From positions 247,642-311,641 of the forward strand of contig NZ_CAMFHB010000001.1 in assembly GCF_945952055.1 (NCBI RefSeq): a stretch of DNA of 64,000 bases, written 5' to 3'. This DNA is from an uncultured Alsobacter sp. (GTDB lineage Bacteria; Pseudomonadota; Alphaproteobacteria; Rhizobiales; Beijerinckiaceae). Shown here piece after piece: positions 25,073-34,974 of this stretch. Under the pieces are notes generated by a model. That model saw only the letters and a program-made list of their open reading frames with translations. It was not told the DNA's origin and ran no database searches. Each line of letters opens with the position of its first letter. Position 1 is the stretch's first letter. Made by a program: the position numbers and the translations under genes.

Positions 25073-26227
25073 ATGAGCGTCACGACCCTGATTCGAACCG
25101 TCCGTCTCTCCAGCGGCCTCGTGCTGATGAGCTTCGTGACGATGCACCTGAGCGTCCTGGTCTTCGGCCTGCGGTCTCCGGAAGCGGTCTTTGCCGCCGC
25201 ACGGGTCCTGATGCGGCCCTGGCAGGGTGGCGTCGGAGCGGCCGTTCTCGCCTCCGCCATGACGTTGCACCTGATCTGCGGGCTCATCGCCGTGGGAGCG
25301 CGCCGCAGCCTGGCGGTGAGGCGCGGCGACATGGTGCAGGTGGCGCTCGGCCTGGCCGTCCTGCCCCTGCTCCTGCCGCATGTCCTGGCGGTGAAGATGG
25401 CGGGTGACCTGGCCCCCGGCCTCTCGCTCGGGTTCGGCGATCTGCTGGCGATCTTCTGGCAGTTCTCCCCGGCCTCCGCCATCCAGCAACTGCTCGTCGT
25501 CATCATCGTTTGGGCCCACGGCGCGATCGGGCTCGTGGCGTGGTTCTCGCTGCAACGCTGGTGGCCGCGGCTGAGCCCGGTCGTCATTCCCCTGCTGTTC
25601 GCCATTCCGATCCTGGCGCTGCTCGGATTCGTCGAGGGCGGCAAGGCCGTGGTCGCGCGCATCGCCTCGGACCCGGCCTTCGCCAACCAGGTGAACACGT
25701 CCTGGGCGCTGTTGCGCTCCGTCGACGGCCCGCTCGGCGACATCCGCGGGATCACCAACCTGTCCTACCTCGCCGCGGTCGCCGTCGCGGTGTCCGTCAT
25801 GGTGGCCCGCGTGGTCGTGACACGGCGCAAGCCCGTCACGGTGCTCTATGACAACGGATTGAGCGGCACCGGCCGCCGGGGCCTGTCGATCCTGGAGATC
25901 AGCCGGCTGTCGAGCGTTCCCCATGCGAGCGTCTGCTCCGGGCGCGGCCGATGCGGCACGTGCCGGGTCCGCGTGACGGCCGGGTCCGACCGGCTGTCCG
26001 CCGTGGACGACATCGAACGCAGGACACTGGACGAGCCGAAGTCCACCGGCGCGGTTCGTCTCGCCTGTCGCGCCCGCGTGCTCGACGACGGCGTGGTGGT
26101 CGAGCGCCTGATGCCGCCCGATGCCGACGCTTCGGCCGCGCGGCGACCGCAGGATTGGCTGGGCAAGGCCGCTCCGGCCCCTGGACCCGCGTCCCCGGCC
26201 GGGAAGACCTTGGAGGGCGCGGCATGA
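25073..26227 (+). CDS. Membrane-anchored 2Fe-2S ferredoxin-like protein
   Basis: A 384-aa protein (from ATG 25073; in-frame ATGs at 25055 and 25040 are possible, none with a clear ribosome site). Residues 10-250 contain about six transmembrane segments, with histidines at 25, 66, 103 and 149 that could bind haem as in cytochrome b-type anchors. Residues about 253-345 are a plant-type ferredoxin domain with the cluster ligands Cys288, Cys294, Cys297 and Cys332. I know this architecture mainly as the N-terminus of alphaproteobacterial class III adenylate cyclases; no cyclase domain is present here. The stop overlaps the MscS-type channel gene by ATGA, so the two products probably act together. 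Function unknown. Confidence 0.8.
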   Translation: MSVTTLIRTVRLSSGLVLMSFVTMHLSVLVFGLRSPEAVFAAARVLMRPWQGGVGAAVLASAMTLHLICGLIAVGARRSLAVRRGDMVQVALGLAVLPLLLPHVLAVKMAGDLAPGLSLGFGDLLAIFWQFSPASAIQQLLVVIIVWAHGAIGLVAWFSLQRWWPRLSPVVIPLLFAIPILALLGFVEGGKAVVARIASDPAFANQVNTSWALLRSVDGPLGDIRGITNLSYLAAVAVAVSVMVARVVVTRRKPVTVLYDNGLSGTGRRGLSILEISRLSSVPHASVCSGRGRCGTCRVRVTAGSDRLSAVDDIERRTLDEPKSTGAVRLACRARVLDDGVVVERLMPPDADASAARRPQDWLGKAAPAPGPASPAGKTLEGAA

Positions 26228-28110
26228 CCATTCGCACGGCCCTCGCGCGCGCCCAGAACGAGCTGGCCACCGTCTTCTCCAATCTCCTGGCGGCACCGGG
26301 CGAAGCCGCCGGCCTCTGGCGGGCGGGCCTGGACGCCCTGCAATCGGTCGAGGGCGTCAGGGGCTTCGCCTATCTCCTGATCCTCGTCGTGGTCGGCGCC
26401 GGGCTCGAGTGGCTCTACTGGATCTATGCATCGCCCGCGCTGCGCTGGCTGGTGGCCGGGGATCCCAGGACACGCGTCGAGGCCTGGCGGATCGCCGGCC
26501 GGCGGATCGCCATCGGCCTGTGCGCGGTCGCCGTCTCGACGTTGTCGATCCTGGGCACGGCCGGGGCTTTCACCTGGCCGGCCTCCCTGCTCGACATCGT
26601 CACGGCGGTCACGCTCGCCGTGGCGGCCGTCCGCGCGCTCGCCGTGATCGTGCGCGCCCTGCTCTCGCCCGACAGCTCGCGACTGCGGCTCGTCCGGATG
26701 CGGACACCGGAGGCCAAGATCGCGGTGCCCGCCATCCTCACGGCGGCCGGCGTCCTCGCCGGCGGCATCGTGCTGCCCGACGTGATCGAGCCCTATGCGC
26801 CCGCCGTTGCGGGGGCCGTGCGCGCTCTGACCGTCCTCGTGGGGTGCTGCCTGGTGGTCGCCGCCATCGTCATCGCCGAGCGCAGGCGCAGGCCCGTCCA
26901 CCAGTCGGCCGTGGCCAGGCGGCGCCTGAGGATCCTGCCACCGCCGCTGCTGGCCGCCCTCTGGTGCGGGTTCATCGTCCTGCTCTGGCTCTCGGGCGGG
27001 CCGCGCTGGTCGCTGACGCTGGCCATCGCCAGTCTCACGATCGCGGCCGAGACGCTGTCGCGGCGCTTCGTCCGGACGTTCTGGGAGGCCTGGCGCACGG
27101 ACCGGATGTCGGCATCCGAGACGGCCGACGCCTCGCCCGGCAGCCTGTACGAGGATCTCAGTCTCCGCCTCGTCCGTTTCGTCGTGGCGCTCGCCGGCGT
27201 CATCGCCTGCGCGATCGTCTGGGACGTGCCGCTGCTGGCCATGCCCGGCGGCGAGACGCCGACGGGACGCTTCATGCTGCGCGTGCTGGGCGCCCTCGCC
27301 CTGCTGCTCGCCGCCGACGTCGCCTGGGCCGCGATCAGGGGCGCGGTCGATGCGAGGCTGGCCCGCGTTGCCCTCGCGGGCGATCCCGAGACCGGCGCCA
27401 ATGCGCGCCTCCTCACGCTGCTGCCCCTGGCCCGCAAGGCGTCGGGCGTGACCCTGCTGGTCCTGCTGGTGCTGTCGCTGATGTCGATCTTCGGAATCGA
27501 GATCACGCCGCTGCTGGCCGGCGCCGGCGTGCTCGGCATCGCGGTCGGCTTTGGCGCCCAGACCCTGGTTCGGGACGTCCTGTCGGGGGTGTTCTACCTG
27601 GCCGAGGACGTGTTCCGGATCGGGGACTACATCGAGGGAGGCAACGCCAAGGGCACGGTGGAGCGCATCACGCTGCGCACGGTGGCGCTGCGCCACCAGA
27701 ACGGCCCCCTGCATTTCGTGCCGTACGGGGCGCTGGGCTCGGTGCGCAACAATTCGCGCGACTGGGTCATCGACAAGTTCGAGATCCCCCTGCCGCCGGA
27801 CGTCGACAGCGAGAAGGTGCGCAAGCTGATCAAGTCGATCGGGCAGGCGATGCTGGAGGATCCCGAGCTGGCGCCCTTCATCGTCGCGCCGCTCAAGGCG
27901 AAGCTCTACCGGATCGAGCCTGGCGTGAAGGTGTTCCGCTGCAAGATCCAGACGCCGCCCGGCAAGCAGTTCGAGGTTCGCGGGGCGGCCTTCAAGCGGA
28001 TCGAGACCGGCCTGCGCGAGGCGGGAATTCCCTTCGCCGACAGCCGCTCGCAGGTGGTGCTGCAGGGCGCGCTGGCCGCCGGCGTCGCCGGTCAGCCGGC
28101 CAATGCCTGA
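26224..28110 (+). CDS. Mechanosensitive ion channel of the MscS family
   Basis: A 628-aa large MscS homologue with roughly ten transmembrane segments. The pore and beta domain are at about 410-520: GAGVLGIAVGFGAQTLVRD, then FYLAEDVFRIGDYIEGG and the beta-domain segment VERITLRTVALRHQNG, with FVPYGALGSVRNNSRDW. The C-terminal alpha/beta domain follows. MscS channels release solutes on hypo-osmotic shock. The start overlaps the membrane ferredoxin gene (ATGA). The end overlaps the convergent transglutaminase gene by 19 bases. Confidence 0.9.
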   Translation: MTIRTALARAQNELATVFSNLLAAPGEAAGLWRAGLDALQSVEGVRGFAYLLILVVVGAGLEWLYWIYASPALRWLVAGDPRTRVEAWRIAGRRIAIGLCAVAVSTLSILGTAGAFTWPASLLDIVTAVTLAVAAVRALAVIVRALLSPDSSRLRLVRMRTPEAKIAVPAILTAAGVLAGGIVLPDVIEPYAPAVAGAVRALTVLVGCCLVVAAIVIAERRRRPVHQSAVARRRLRILPPPLLAALWCGFIVLLWLSGGPRWSLTLAIASLTIAAETLSRRFVRTFWEAWRTDRMSASETADASPGSLYEDLSLRLVRFVVALAGVIACAIVWDVPLLAMPGGETPTGRFMLRVLGALALLLAADVAWAAIRGAVDARLARVALAGDPETGANARLLTLLPLARKASGVTLLVLLVLSLMSIFGIEITPLLAGAGVLGIAVGFGAQTLVRDVLSGVFYLAEDVFRIGDYIEGGNAKGTVERITLRTVALRHQNGPLHFVPYGALGSVRNNSRDWVIDKFEIPLPPDVDSEKVRKLIKSIGQAMLEDPELAPFIVAPLKAKLYRIEPGVKVFRCKIQTPPGKQFEVRGAAFKRIETGLREAGIPFADSRSQVVLQGALAAGVAGQPANA

Positions 28111-28994
28111 GGCGGACCCTCGCCGGCGGGCCTGACGTCGACCGCCACCGAGACCCGGTGCCCAGCGGAAGCCACGACCACGCCGGACACCGGTGCCACG
28201 TCGCCGTAGTCGCGACCGCGGGCGAGCACGAGGTGATCGACGCCGGCCGGGATGGCGTTCGTCGGATCGAGGCCGATCCATCCCGCCCTGATGCCGCACC
28301 ACACCGCGACCCACGCATGGGTGGCGTCGGCGCCGGCCAGCCTCTCCCGCCCGGGCGGCGGCTGGGTCCGCAGATACCCGCTGACATAGGCGGCCGGAAT
28401 GCCGAGGCCGCGCAATCCCGCGATCATCAGATGCGCGAAGTCTTGGCACACGCCGCGCCGGTGGCGCATCACGGCGCTGATCGGCGTGGCCACGTCCGTG
28501 GCCGCGGGGTCGTAGGTGAAGTCGGCATGGATGCGCCGGTTCAGCTCCATCGCGCCCGCCAGCACGGGTCGGCCGGGCGTGAAGGAGGTCGAGGCATAGG
28601 CCGTCACGTCCGGCAACAGCGGCACGAGGCGGCTGGCGAACAGCTGGTGCACCGGACTGTCACGGCCGAGATCCGCCAGCGCGGCTTCCGACCGCACGAC
28701 GTCCCAGGCCGGCGTGGCGCCGGGCTCCGGCAGGGCGATGGGCTCGACCCGGATGCGCGCCGTGGCGTGGATCACCAGCGTGGCGTGCGGCGCCGCGAAG
28801 CGGACATGGCAGATCGGATTGCCGAAGAAGTCGCGCGCCACGGTCTGCTCGTCCGGGACCGGATCGATCCTGAGGCTCGACGCGAGGACACGCTGGTGCT
28901 GTTCCTCGCGCGGCTGCAGGTGCAGCAGGCACCGCGCGAAGCTGATGCGCGTGCCGTAGTCGTAGGTCGTGACGTGGTCGACGTCGTAGATCAC
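28092..28994 (-). CDS. Transglutaminase-like cysteine protease family protein
   Basis: A 300-aa protein with an N-terminal beta domain (bacterial transglutaminase N-terminal region) and a transglutaminase core. The catalytic triad is Cys183 in RRGVCQDFAHL, His226 in ADATHAWVAVW and Asp243 in GWIGLDPTN. There is no signal peptide, so it acts in the cytoplasm. It overlaps the ATP-grasp gene stop/start region by 4 bases (28991-28994). In this cluster type it is predicted to hydrolyse or exchange amide bonds made by the partner ligase. Confidence 0.9.
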   Translation of the reverse strand: MIYDVDHVTTYDYGTRISFARCLLHLQPREEQHQRVLASSLRIDPVPDEQTVARDFFGNPICHVRFAAPHATLVIHATARIRVEPIALPEPGATPAWDVVRSEAALADLGRDSPVHQLFASRLVPLLPDVTAYASTSFTPGRPVLAGAMELNRRIHADFTYDPAATDVATPISAVMRHRRGVCQDFAHLMIAGLRGLGIPAAYVSGYLRTQPPPGRERLAGADATHAWVAVWCGIRAGWIGLDPTNAIPAGVDHLVLARGRDYGDVAPVSGVVVASAGHRVSVAVDVRPAGEGPPQALAG

Positions 28995-31507
28995 GCCTGG
29001 TCCTCGGCTTCCCCCCGCAGGTCCGACTGCGTGAAGAAGCGTAGCGTGATCTCGTTGGACAGGTCCATGAGCCTGTTCTCGACCGCCAGCACGTCGTCGG
29101 CCGACAGCGTCACGGCGTCGGCGTCCGTCAGGTCGGCGATGATGCCGTTCACGATCGCCGCCGCCTGGTCCAGCGCGTCGGGCGTCGGCAGGTCGGCGAG
29201 GTTGGAGATGTGGTCACGCAGGCGCGCCGCCTGGAAGGCGATCGAGCGGGGATTGCCCGCGTCGAGAGCGGCGAGGTCGACCACCGGAGCCCGCTCGGTG
29301 CCCATCAGGTAGCGGGCGCGGTAGGTGATCTGGCTGTCCGAAAGCTCGAGCAGCGCGTCCAGGCACGAGGCCGGCGCGTTCTCGTCGGCGAAGCGGCGGA
29401 GGAAGCGTCCCGTCAGGATCCCGCGTTCGATGCGCCGTCCGATCTCGAGGAAGCGCCATCCCGAGAGGCGGTTCATGTTTTCCTGGGCGAGTCCGGAAAT
29501 CGCGGCGATCGTCCGCAGTCCGCTCTCGGCCGCCTCCAGCGCCTCGCCCGGCCCCTCGTGCGCGGCCGCCGGCCGGTCGAACTGGTCGACCAGGGCCGAC
29601 AGGGCGCGCACCGCATCCGGCGCCAGGCGCTCGCGGATGACCGAGGCGGCGCGCCGCGCTTCCAGCACAAGGCTGCGCGTCGACCCGTAGGCGCGCGGCG
29701 CATAGAGCGCGTCGGCAATGGCGGCGGCCGCCGCGCCGCGACGCGGTGCCGGCGGACCTGCCGTGGCGCCCCACGCGACGAGGAGGTCGGCCGTGCGCAG
29801 CAGGGCCTCGCGGGCGGGACCGCTGGTCTCGCTGTTCTCGACCACCAGGCCGCACAGGCAGCGCACCACGCGCAGCGTCGCCTCGGTGCGTTCCAGGTAG
29901 CGGCCCATCCAGAAGAGGTTCTCGGCGGCGCGGCTCGGGAGGTAGCCGATGACGCGGCTCACCGGGACGGCGCCGGGCCGCGGCAACAGCGTCGTCTGGC
30001 CGACGGGCGACTCGCTGGTGACCCACACGTCGGCCGAGCGGCCGCCGTGCTGCATGGACAGGGCGCGCAGGTCCTGCGCCTCCGAGACGCGGCAGAATCC
30101 CCCCGGCAGGACCTCCCAGCCATCCGGGGTCGAGACCACGAAGACGCGCAAGGTGAAGGGCCGCGGCGTGAGGCGCCCGTCCTGCCAGACGGGCATGGTC
30201 GACAGCCGCACGGGCTCGTGCGCCACGACATCGTAGGGCCGCTCGGCGAGCAGGGTGCCCATCGCGGCGCGCTCCGGAGCCCCCAGCATCGCGCCTTCGA
30301 CCGGGGCTCCCGGCAGCGGCCAGTCCCGGACACGGTTGAAGGCCGGTGCCAGGGCGAGGTCCTGGATGTTGCGCCGCACGTGATCGCGCTCGGCCGCCTG
30401 TCCGCACCACCAGGTGGCGATGTTGGGCAGCAGAAGGTCCTGCCCCAGCAGCTTGCGCGCCAGCGCCGGAATGAAACCAAGGAGGCCGCGGCTCTCCAGC
30501 ACGCCGCTGCCGAGCGCGTTGGCGAGGATGACGGAGCCCGCGCGCACCGCCTGCACCAGGCCCGGCACGCCGATCTGCGAGGACGGGTCGAGCTCGACCG
30601 GGTCGGCGAATTCGGAATCGAGGCGGCGCACCACCACGCCGACGCGCTTGAGGCCGCCCACGGTGCGCACGAAGAGCGCGTCGTCGCGAACGGTGAGATC
30701 GCCGCCCTCGACGAGCAGGAAACCCAGGTAGCGCGACAGATAGGCGTGCTCGAAATAGGTCTCGTTCAGGGGGCCCGGGGTGAGCATGGCGATGCGGGTG
30801 TGCCCACGTTCCACCTGCGCCCCGAGGGAGCTCCGCCACGCCTGGAAGAAGGGCGCGAGCCGCAGCACGTTCATGCCGCCGTAGAGGTCGGGGATGGCCC
30901 GCGACAGCGCGATCCGGTTCTCGAGGGCGTAGCCCATGCCGGAGGGCGCCTGCGTGCGGTCGCCGAGGACCCACCACCGGCCGTCGGGCCCGCGGCCCAG
31001 GTCGGCCGCGTAGACCTGCAGGCGGCGCCTGCCGCCGGTGTCCATCCCGACGACCGGGCGCACGAAATCGGGGCTGCCGGCGACCACGGCCCCCGGGAGA
31101 TGCCCGTCGCTGACGAGCCGGCCCTCGCCGTAGAGATCCGCCAGGATCGTCTCCAGCAGGCCGGCGCGCTGCACGAGGCCGGCCACGATGTGCCGCCACT
31201 CCTGCTCGGGGAGAACCAGGGGCACGTGGCTCAGCGGCCAGGGCCGCTCGGCGCCGGAGTCATCGGAATAGACGCGGTAGTAGACGCCCGAATCCCGTTG
31301 GTGCCTGTCCGCGATGGCGAAGGCCCGAGCCACGTCGGCGGGCTCTCCCGCCGCCAGCGCCTCGAGCACCGGAAGCCAGTGCGGGCGCGGGCGCCCGGAC
31401 GAGTCGACCATCTCGTCGGGCACGCCGACACGGGGGCGATAGCCGCCGATCAGCGTCTCCAGGCGACCACGTGCGTCCCGGCCCGGCCGGAAGGCGGCAT
31501 CGGACAT
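28991..31507 (-). CDS. Circularly permuted ATP-grasp and alpha-E domain fusion protein
   Basis: An 838-aa fusion. Residues about 1-500 are the circularly permuted ATP-grasp type 2 domain (COG2308): DLYGEGRLVSDGHLPG, VYAADLGRGPDGRWWVLGDR and MLTPGPLNETYFEHAYLSR are characteristic. From about residue 520 the alpha-helical alpha-E domain (COG2307) begins (GYLPSRAAENLFWMGRYLER). These two are often separate genes; here they are fused. The family is predicted to form peptide-like amide bonds using ATP (Iyer and co-workers' amidoligase analyses). It lies one base after the transglutaminase-DUF2126 gene. Confidence 0.9.
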   Translation of the reverse strand: MSDAAFRPGRDARGRLETLIGGYRPRVGVPDEMVDSSGRPRPHWLPVLEALAAGEPADVARAFAIADRHQRDSGVYYRVYSDDSGAERPWPLSHVPLVLPEQEWRHIVAGLVQRAGLLETILADLYGEGRLVSDGHLPGAVVAGSPDFVRPVVGMDTGGRRRLQVYAADLGRGPDGRWWVLGDRTQAPSGMGYALENRIALSRAIPDLYGGMNVLRLAPFFQAWRSSLGAQVERGHTRIAMLTPGPLNETYFEHAYLSRYLGFLLVEGGDLTVRDDALFVRTVGGLKRVGVVVRRLDSEFADPVELDPSSQIGVPGLVQAVRAGSVILANALGSGVLESRGLLGFIPALARKLLGQDLLLPNIATWWCGQAAERDHVRRNIQDLALAPAFNRVRDWPLPGAPVEGAMLGAPERAAMGTLLAERPYDVVAHEPVRLSTMPVWQDGRLTPRPFTLRVFVVSTPDGWEVLPGGFCRVSEAQDLRALSMQHGGRSADVWVTSESPVGQTTLLPRPGAVPVSRVIGYLPSRAAENLFWMGRYLERTEATLRVVRCLCGLVVENSETSGPAREALLRTADLLVAWGATAGPPAPRRGAAAAAIADALYAPRAYGSTRSLVLEARRAASVIRERLAPDAVRALSALVDQFDRPAAAHEGPGEALEAAESGLRTIAAISGLAQENMNRLSGWRFLEIGRRIERGILTGRFLRRFADENAPASCLDALLELSDSQITYRARYLMGTERAPVVDLAALDAGNPRSIAFQAARLRDHISNLADLPTPDALDQAAAIVNGIIADLTDADAVTLSADDVLAVENRLMDLSNEITLRFFTQSDLRGEAEDQA

Positions 31508-31508
31508 C

Positions 31509-34500
31509 TCACACGATCCCGGTGCCCGCGGGACGCCGCAGGTCGAGCGTCAGCGGGAATTCGACCGAGGGCTCCTGCGGCGAGGGGACGAAGCGGCCCG
31601 GCGAGTGGCCGAAGGGCTGGAAGCGGGCCAGTCGGCGAGCCTCCGCCTCGTAGGCGTTGACCGGGAAGGTGTCGTAGTTGCGCCCGCCCGGATGGGCCAC
31701 GTGATAGACGCAGCCGCCGAGCGACCGCCCCGTCCAGGAATCGACCACGTCGAAGGTGAGCGGGGCGTGCACCGGGACCGTGGGGTGCAGGCCGGAGCCG
31801 GGTTGCCAGGCCTTGAAGCGCACGCCGGCGACGGCCTCGCCGGGGCGGCCGGTGCCCGTCAGCGGCAGGCGCCGCCCGTTGCAGGCCACCACGTGGCGGG
31901 CGGGGTTGAAGCCTTCGACCTTCACCTGCAGGCGCTCGACGGAGCTGTCCACGTAGCGGACCGTCCCGCCGATCGCGCCGGTCTCGCCCATCACGTGCCA
32001 GGGCTCCAGCGCCTGGCGGATCTCCATCGACACGCCGTCGACCTCGACCGCCCCGTAGAAGGGGAAGCGGAATTCGCGCTGGGCCTCGAACCACAGGCTT
32101 TCGAACGCGTAGCCCTCGCGCCTGAGGTCGGCGAGAACCTGCTGGAAGTCCTCCCACACGAAGTGCGGCAGCATGAAGCGGTCGTGCAGGGCCGTTCCCC
32201 ACCGCACCAGCGCGCCGTGCTGCGGCTCGCGCCAGAACCAGGCGACGAGGGCGCGCAGCAGCAGTTGCTGGGCCAGGCTTATGCGCGCATCCGGCGGCAT
32301 CTCGAACGAGCGGAACTCCACCAGGCCGAGGCGGCCCGTGGGCCCGTCGGGCGAGAACAGCTTGTCGATGCAGATCTCGGAGCGATGCGTGTTGCCGGTG
32401 ACGTCGACGAGGAGATTGCGGAACAGCCGGTCGACGAGCCAGGGCGGGATGTCTGCCCCGCCGGGTCCCGGCACCATCGCCATGGCGATCTCGAGTTCGT
32501 AGAGCCCGTCGTGGCGGGCTTCGTCGATGCGCGGCGCCTGGCTGGTCGGCCCGATGAACAGGCCGGAGAACAGGTACGACAGCGCGGGGTGGCGCTGCCA
32601 GTAGAGCACCAGGCTCTTGAGCAGGTCGGGCCGGCGCAGGAAGGGGCTGTCGTTGGGCGTCGCGCCGCCCAGGACCACGTGGTTGCCGCCGCCGGTGCCG
32701 CAATGGCGCCCGTCGGTCATGAACTTGTCGGTGCCCAGGCGCGCGAGGCGCGCCTCCTCGTACACGCCGCGCGTGATGTCGACCGCCTGCCGCCAGGTGG
32801 CCGCCGGCTGCACGTTGACCTCGATGACGCCGGGATCGGGCGTGACCTTCAACACCGCGAGGCGCGGATCGTGCGGCGGGCCGTAGCCCTCGATCCGCAC
32901 CGGAAGCGCCATGTCGCGGGCGGTGTCCTCGACGGCTGCGAGCAGTTCCAGATAGTGCTCGAGCTGCTCCACGGGCGGCATGAAGACGTAGAGGATTCCC
33001 TCTCGGACCTCGAATGCCAGCGCGGTGCGCACCGATCCGCCGCCCTGGACCTGCTCGACCCGATCCTGTCCCGGCTCGACGCCTTCCGGGGGACGTTGGA
33101 CGCGCTGGGCGATGGCGTCTGCACTCGGCAGGGCCGCCCGCGGCTCCGACGGGTCCGCCGGCACGACGTAGGGATAGGCGGCCGGCGGGACGTAGGGCAG
33201 CGAGGCCAGCGGAAGGCGGAAGCCGACGGGACTGTCGCCCGGCACCAGGAACAGGCGCCCGCGGCGCAACGGCCAGCGCTCGCTGACCCATCGCCGGTCG
33301 CGGGCCGCCGCATTCCAGCGTTGTACCGGCAGGACGTGGCCGGTGGGCTCTCCCAATCCGCGCTCGAACACCCGGGCGATCCGGGCCCGCGCCTCGGCAT
33401 CCTCGAGCTTGGAGTCGAGCGGATCGACGTTCACCGGCAGTTCCGCTTCCTTGAGGATCCAGTGGGCGGGATCCTCGTAGGCGGCCACCGCGAAGCTCTG
33501 CGGAATGCCCAGGCGTTCGGCGACACCGGCCGACAGGCGCGCCGTGGCGTCGGGGGGCGGCACGTCCGGGGGGACCTCGACCGCGAGGAGCGACGGGTCG
33601 CGCCAGACCGGCTGGCCATCGGGGCGCCAGTAGAGGGCGAAGGTCCAGCGCGGCAGGGATTCGCCGGGATACCACTTGCCCTGGCCGTGATGCAGGAAGC
33701 CTCCCGCCGCGAAGCGTTCCCGCAGTCGCCGCACGAGATCGTCGGCCCGCCAGCGCTTGGTGGGGCCGACCGCGTCCGTGTTCCACTCGGCCGACTGGTA
33801 GTCGTCGATGGACACGAAAGTGGGCTCGCCGCCCATGGTGAGACGCACGTCCTGGGCGACGAGGTCGCGGTCGACAAGGTCGCCGAGGGCGTCCAGCCGG
33901 TCCCAGCTCTCGTCGGCGAACGGCAGCGTCACGCGCGGCGCCTCGGCCACGCGGGTCACGCCCATGTGGAATTCGAAGTCCACCTCCGCATAGCCGACCA
34001 TGCCGGAGATCGGCGCGGCCGACCGGTAGTGCGGGGTCGCCGCGAGCGGAATGTGGCCCTCGCCGCAGAACAGGCCGGAGGTCGGATCGAGGCCGAGCCA
34101 GCCCGCTCCCGGGATGTAGACCTCGGTCCAGGCGTGCAGGTCGGTGAAGTCGTGGTCGGTGCCCGTCGGCCCGTCCAGCGCCTTGAGATCGTGCTTCAGC
34201 TGGATCAGGTAGCCCGACACGAAGCGCGCCGCGAGCCCGAGCCGGCGCAGGACCTGGACGAGCAGCCAACCGGTGTCGCGGCACGAGCCCTTGCCCAGGC
34301 GCAGCGTGTCGTCCGGCGTCTGGACCCCGGGCTCCATGCGGATGACGTAGCCGATCCGCTGCTGGAGCTCCTGGTTGAGGCCGACGAGGAACGGTACGAT
34401 CGCCGTGCTCTCGCGCGAGATCTGGGCCACGAAGTCGTCCAGCAGCGGCCCCCCGTCCTCGAGCTCGAGATAGGGCAGCAGCTCGTGCTTGAGCTCCGCG

Positions 34501-34820
34501 GGATAGGAGAACGGGAACCGCTCGGCGTAGCTCTCGACGAAGAAGTCGAAGGGATTGACCACCGCGAGTTCGGCGACGAGATCGACCTCGATCTTGAGCT
34601 CGGTGGCGGGTTCGGGGAACACGAACCGCGCCAGCCAGTTGCCGTGGGGATCCTGCTGCCAGTTGATGAAGTGCTTCTCCGGCGTCACCTTGAGCGAGTA
34701 GCTCTTCACCGCGGTTCGGCTGTGGGGCGCCGGCCGAAGCCGGATGACCTGCGGGCCGAGAACGACCGGGCGGTCGTAGCGGTAGTGGGTCAGATGGTTC
34801 AGCGCTGCGGTGATCGACAC
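31509..34820 (-). CDS. Transglutaminase and DUF2126 fusion protein
   Basis: A 1103-aa protein. Residues about 1-290 form a transglutaminase domain with Cys180 in [12 protein letters not shown], His229 in [11 protein letters not shown] and Asp245 in [10 protein letters not shown]. The remaining 800 residues are the DUF2126 (COG4196) region, with [40 protein letters not shown] and [19 protein letters not shown]. The GTG at 34820 is chosen because the family begins close to the THYRYDRPV segment and AGGGA lies upstream. Together with the next two genes it forms a widespread but biochemically uncharacterised cytoplasmic cluster. Confidence 0.9.
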   Translation of the reverse strand: MSITAALNHLTHYRYDRPVVLGPQVIRLRPAPHSRTAVKSYSLKVTPEKHFINWQQDPHGNWLARFVFPEPATELKIEVDLVAELAVVNPFDFFVESYAERFPFSYPAELKHELLPYLELEDGGPLLDDFVAQISRESTAIVPFLVGLNQELQQRIGYVIRMEPGVQTPDDTLRLGKGSCRDTGWLLVQVLRRLGLAARFVSGYLIQLKHDLKALDGPTGTDHDFTDLHAWTEVYIPGAGWLGLDPTSGLFCGEGHIPLAATPHYRSAAPISGMVGYAEVDFEFHMGVTRVAEAPRVTLPFADESWDRLDALGDLVDRDLVAQDVRLTMGGEPTFVSIDDYQSAEWNTDAVGPTKRWRADDLVRRLRERFAAGGFLHHGQGKWYPGESLPRWTFALYWRPDGQPVWRDPSLLAVEVPPDVPPPDATARLSAGVAERLGIPQSFAVAAYEDPAHWILKEAELPVNVDPLDSKLEDAEARARIARVFERGLGEPTGHVLPVQRWNAAARDRRWVSERWPLRRGRLFLVPGDSPVGFRLPLASLPYVPPAAYPYVVPADPSEPRAALPSADAIAQRVQRPPEGVEPGQDRVEQVQGGGSVRTALAFEVREGILYVFMPPVEQLEHYLELLAAVEDTARDMALPVRIEGYGPPHDPRLAVLKVTPDPGVIEVNVQPAATWRQAVDITRGVYEEARLARLGTDKFMTDGRHCGTGGGNHVVLGGATPNDSPFLRRPDLLKSLVLYWQRHPALSYLFSGLFIGPTSQAPRIDEARHDGLYELEIAMAMVPGPGGADIPPWLVDRLFRNLLVDVTGNTHRSEICIDKLFSPDGPTGRLGLVEFRSFEMPPDARISLAQQLLLRALVAWFWREPQHGALVRWGTALHDRFMLPHFVWEDFQQVLADLRREGYAFESLWFEAQREFRFPFYGAVEVDGVSMEIRQALEPWHVMGETGAIGGTVRYVDSSVERLQVKVEGFNPARHVVACNGRRLPLTGTGRPGEAVAGVRFKAWQPGSGLHPTVPVHAPLTFDVVDSWTGRSLGGCVYHVAHPGGRNYDTFPVNAYEAEARRLARFQPFGHSPGRFVPSPQEPSVEFPLTLDLRRPAGTGIV

Positions 34821-34974
34821 GAGGGATTCCCTGGGTGGCACGAGCGGCCCGGGCGAGCCCGCCACCCGCACCGGCCGGGGGCACGGCAGCGCTGGAGGCG
34901 TCGGACAACCTAGACGGGCTTGAGGGAGAGGCAAGGCCCGTGCCGCGCCCGGCCTGATTTTACTGGAGACGACC

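Noticed and set aside
25073..26227. Adenylate cyclase
   Set aside because: Only the membrane anchor and ferredoxin domain are present; the following gene is an MscS channel and no cyclase motif is found in either.
31605..34913. Long + strand open frame (1102 codons) opposite the DUF2126 gene
   Set aside because: Antisense shadow; the - strand frame has two recognisable domains and catalytic residues.
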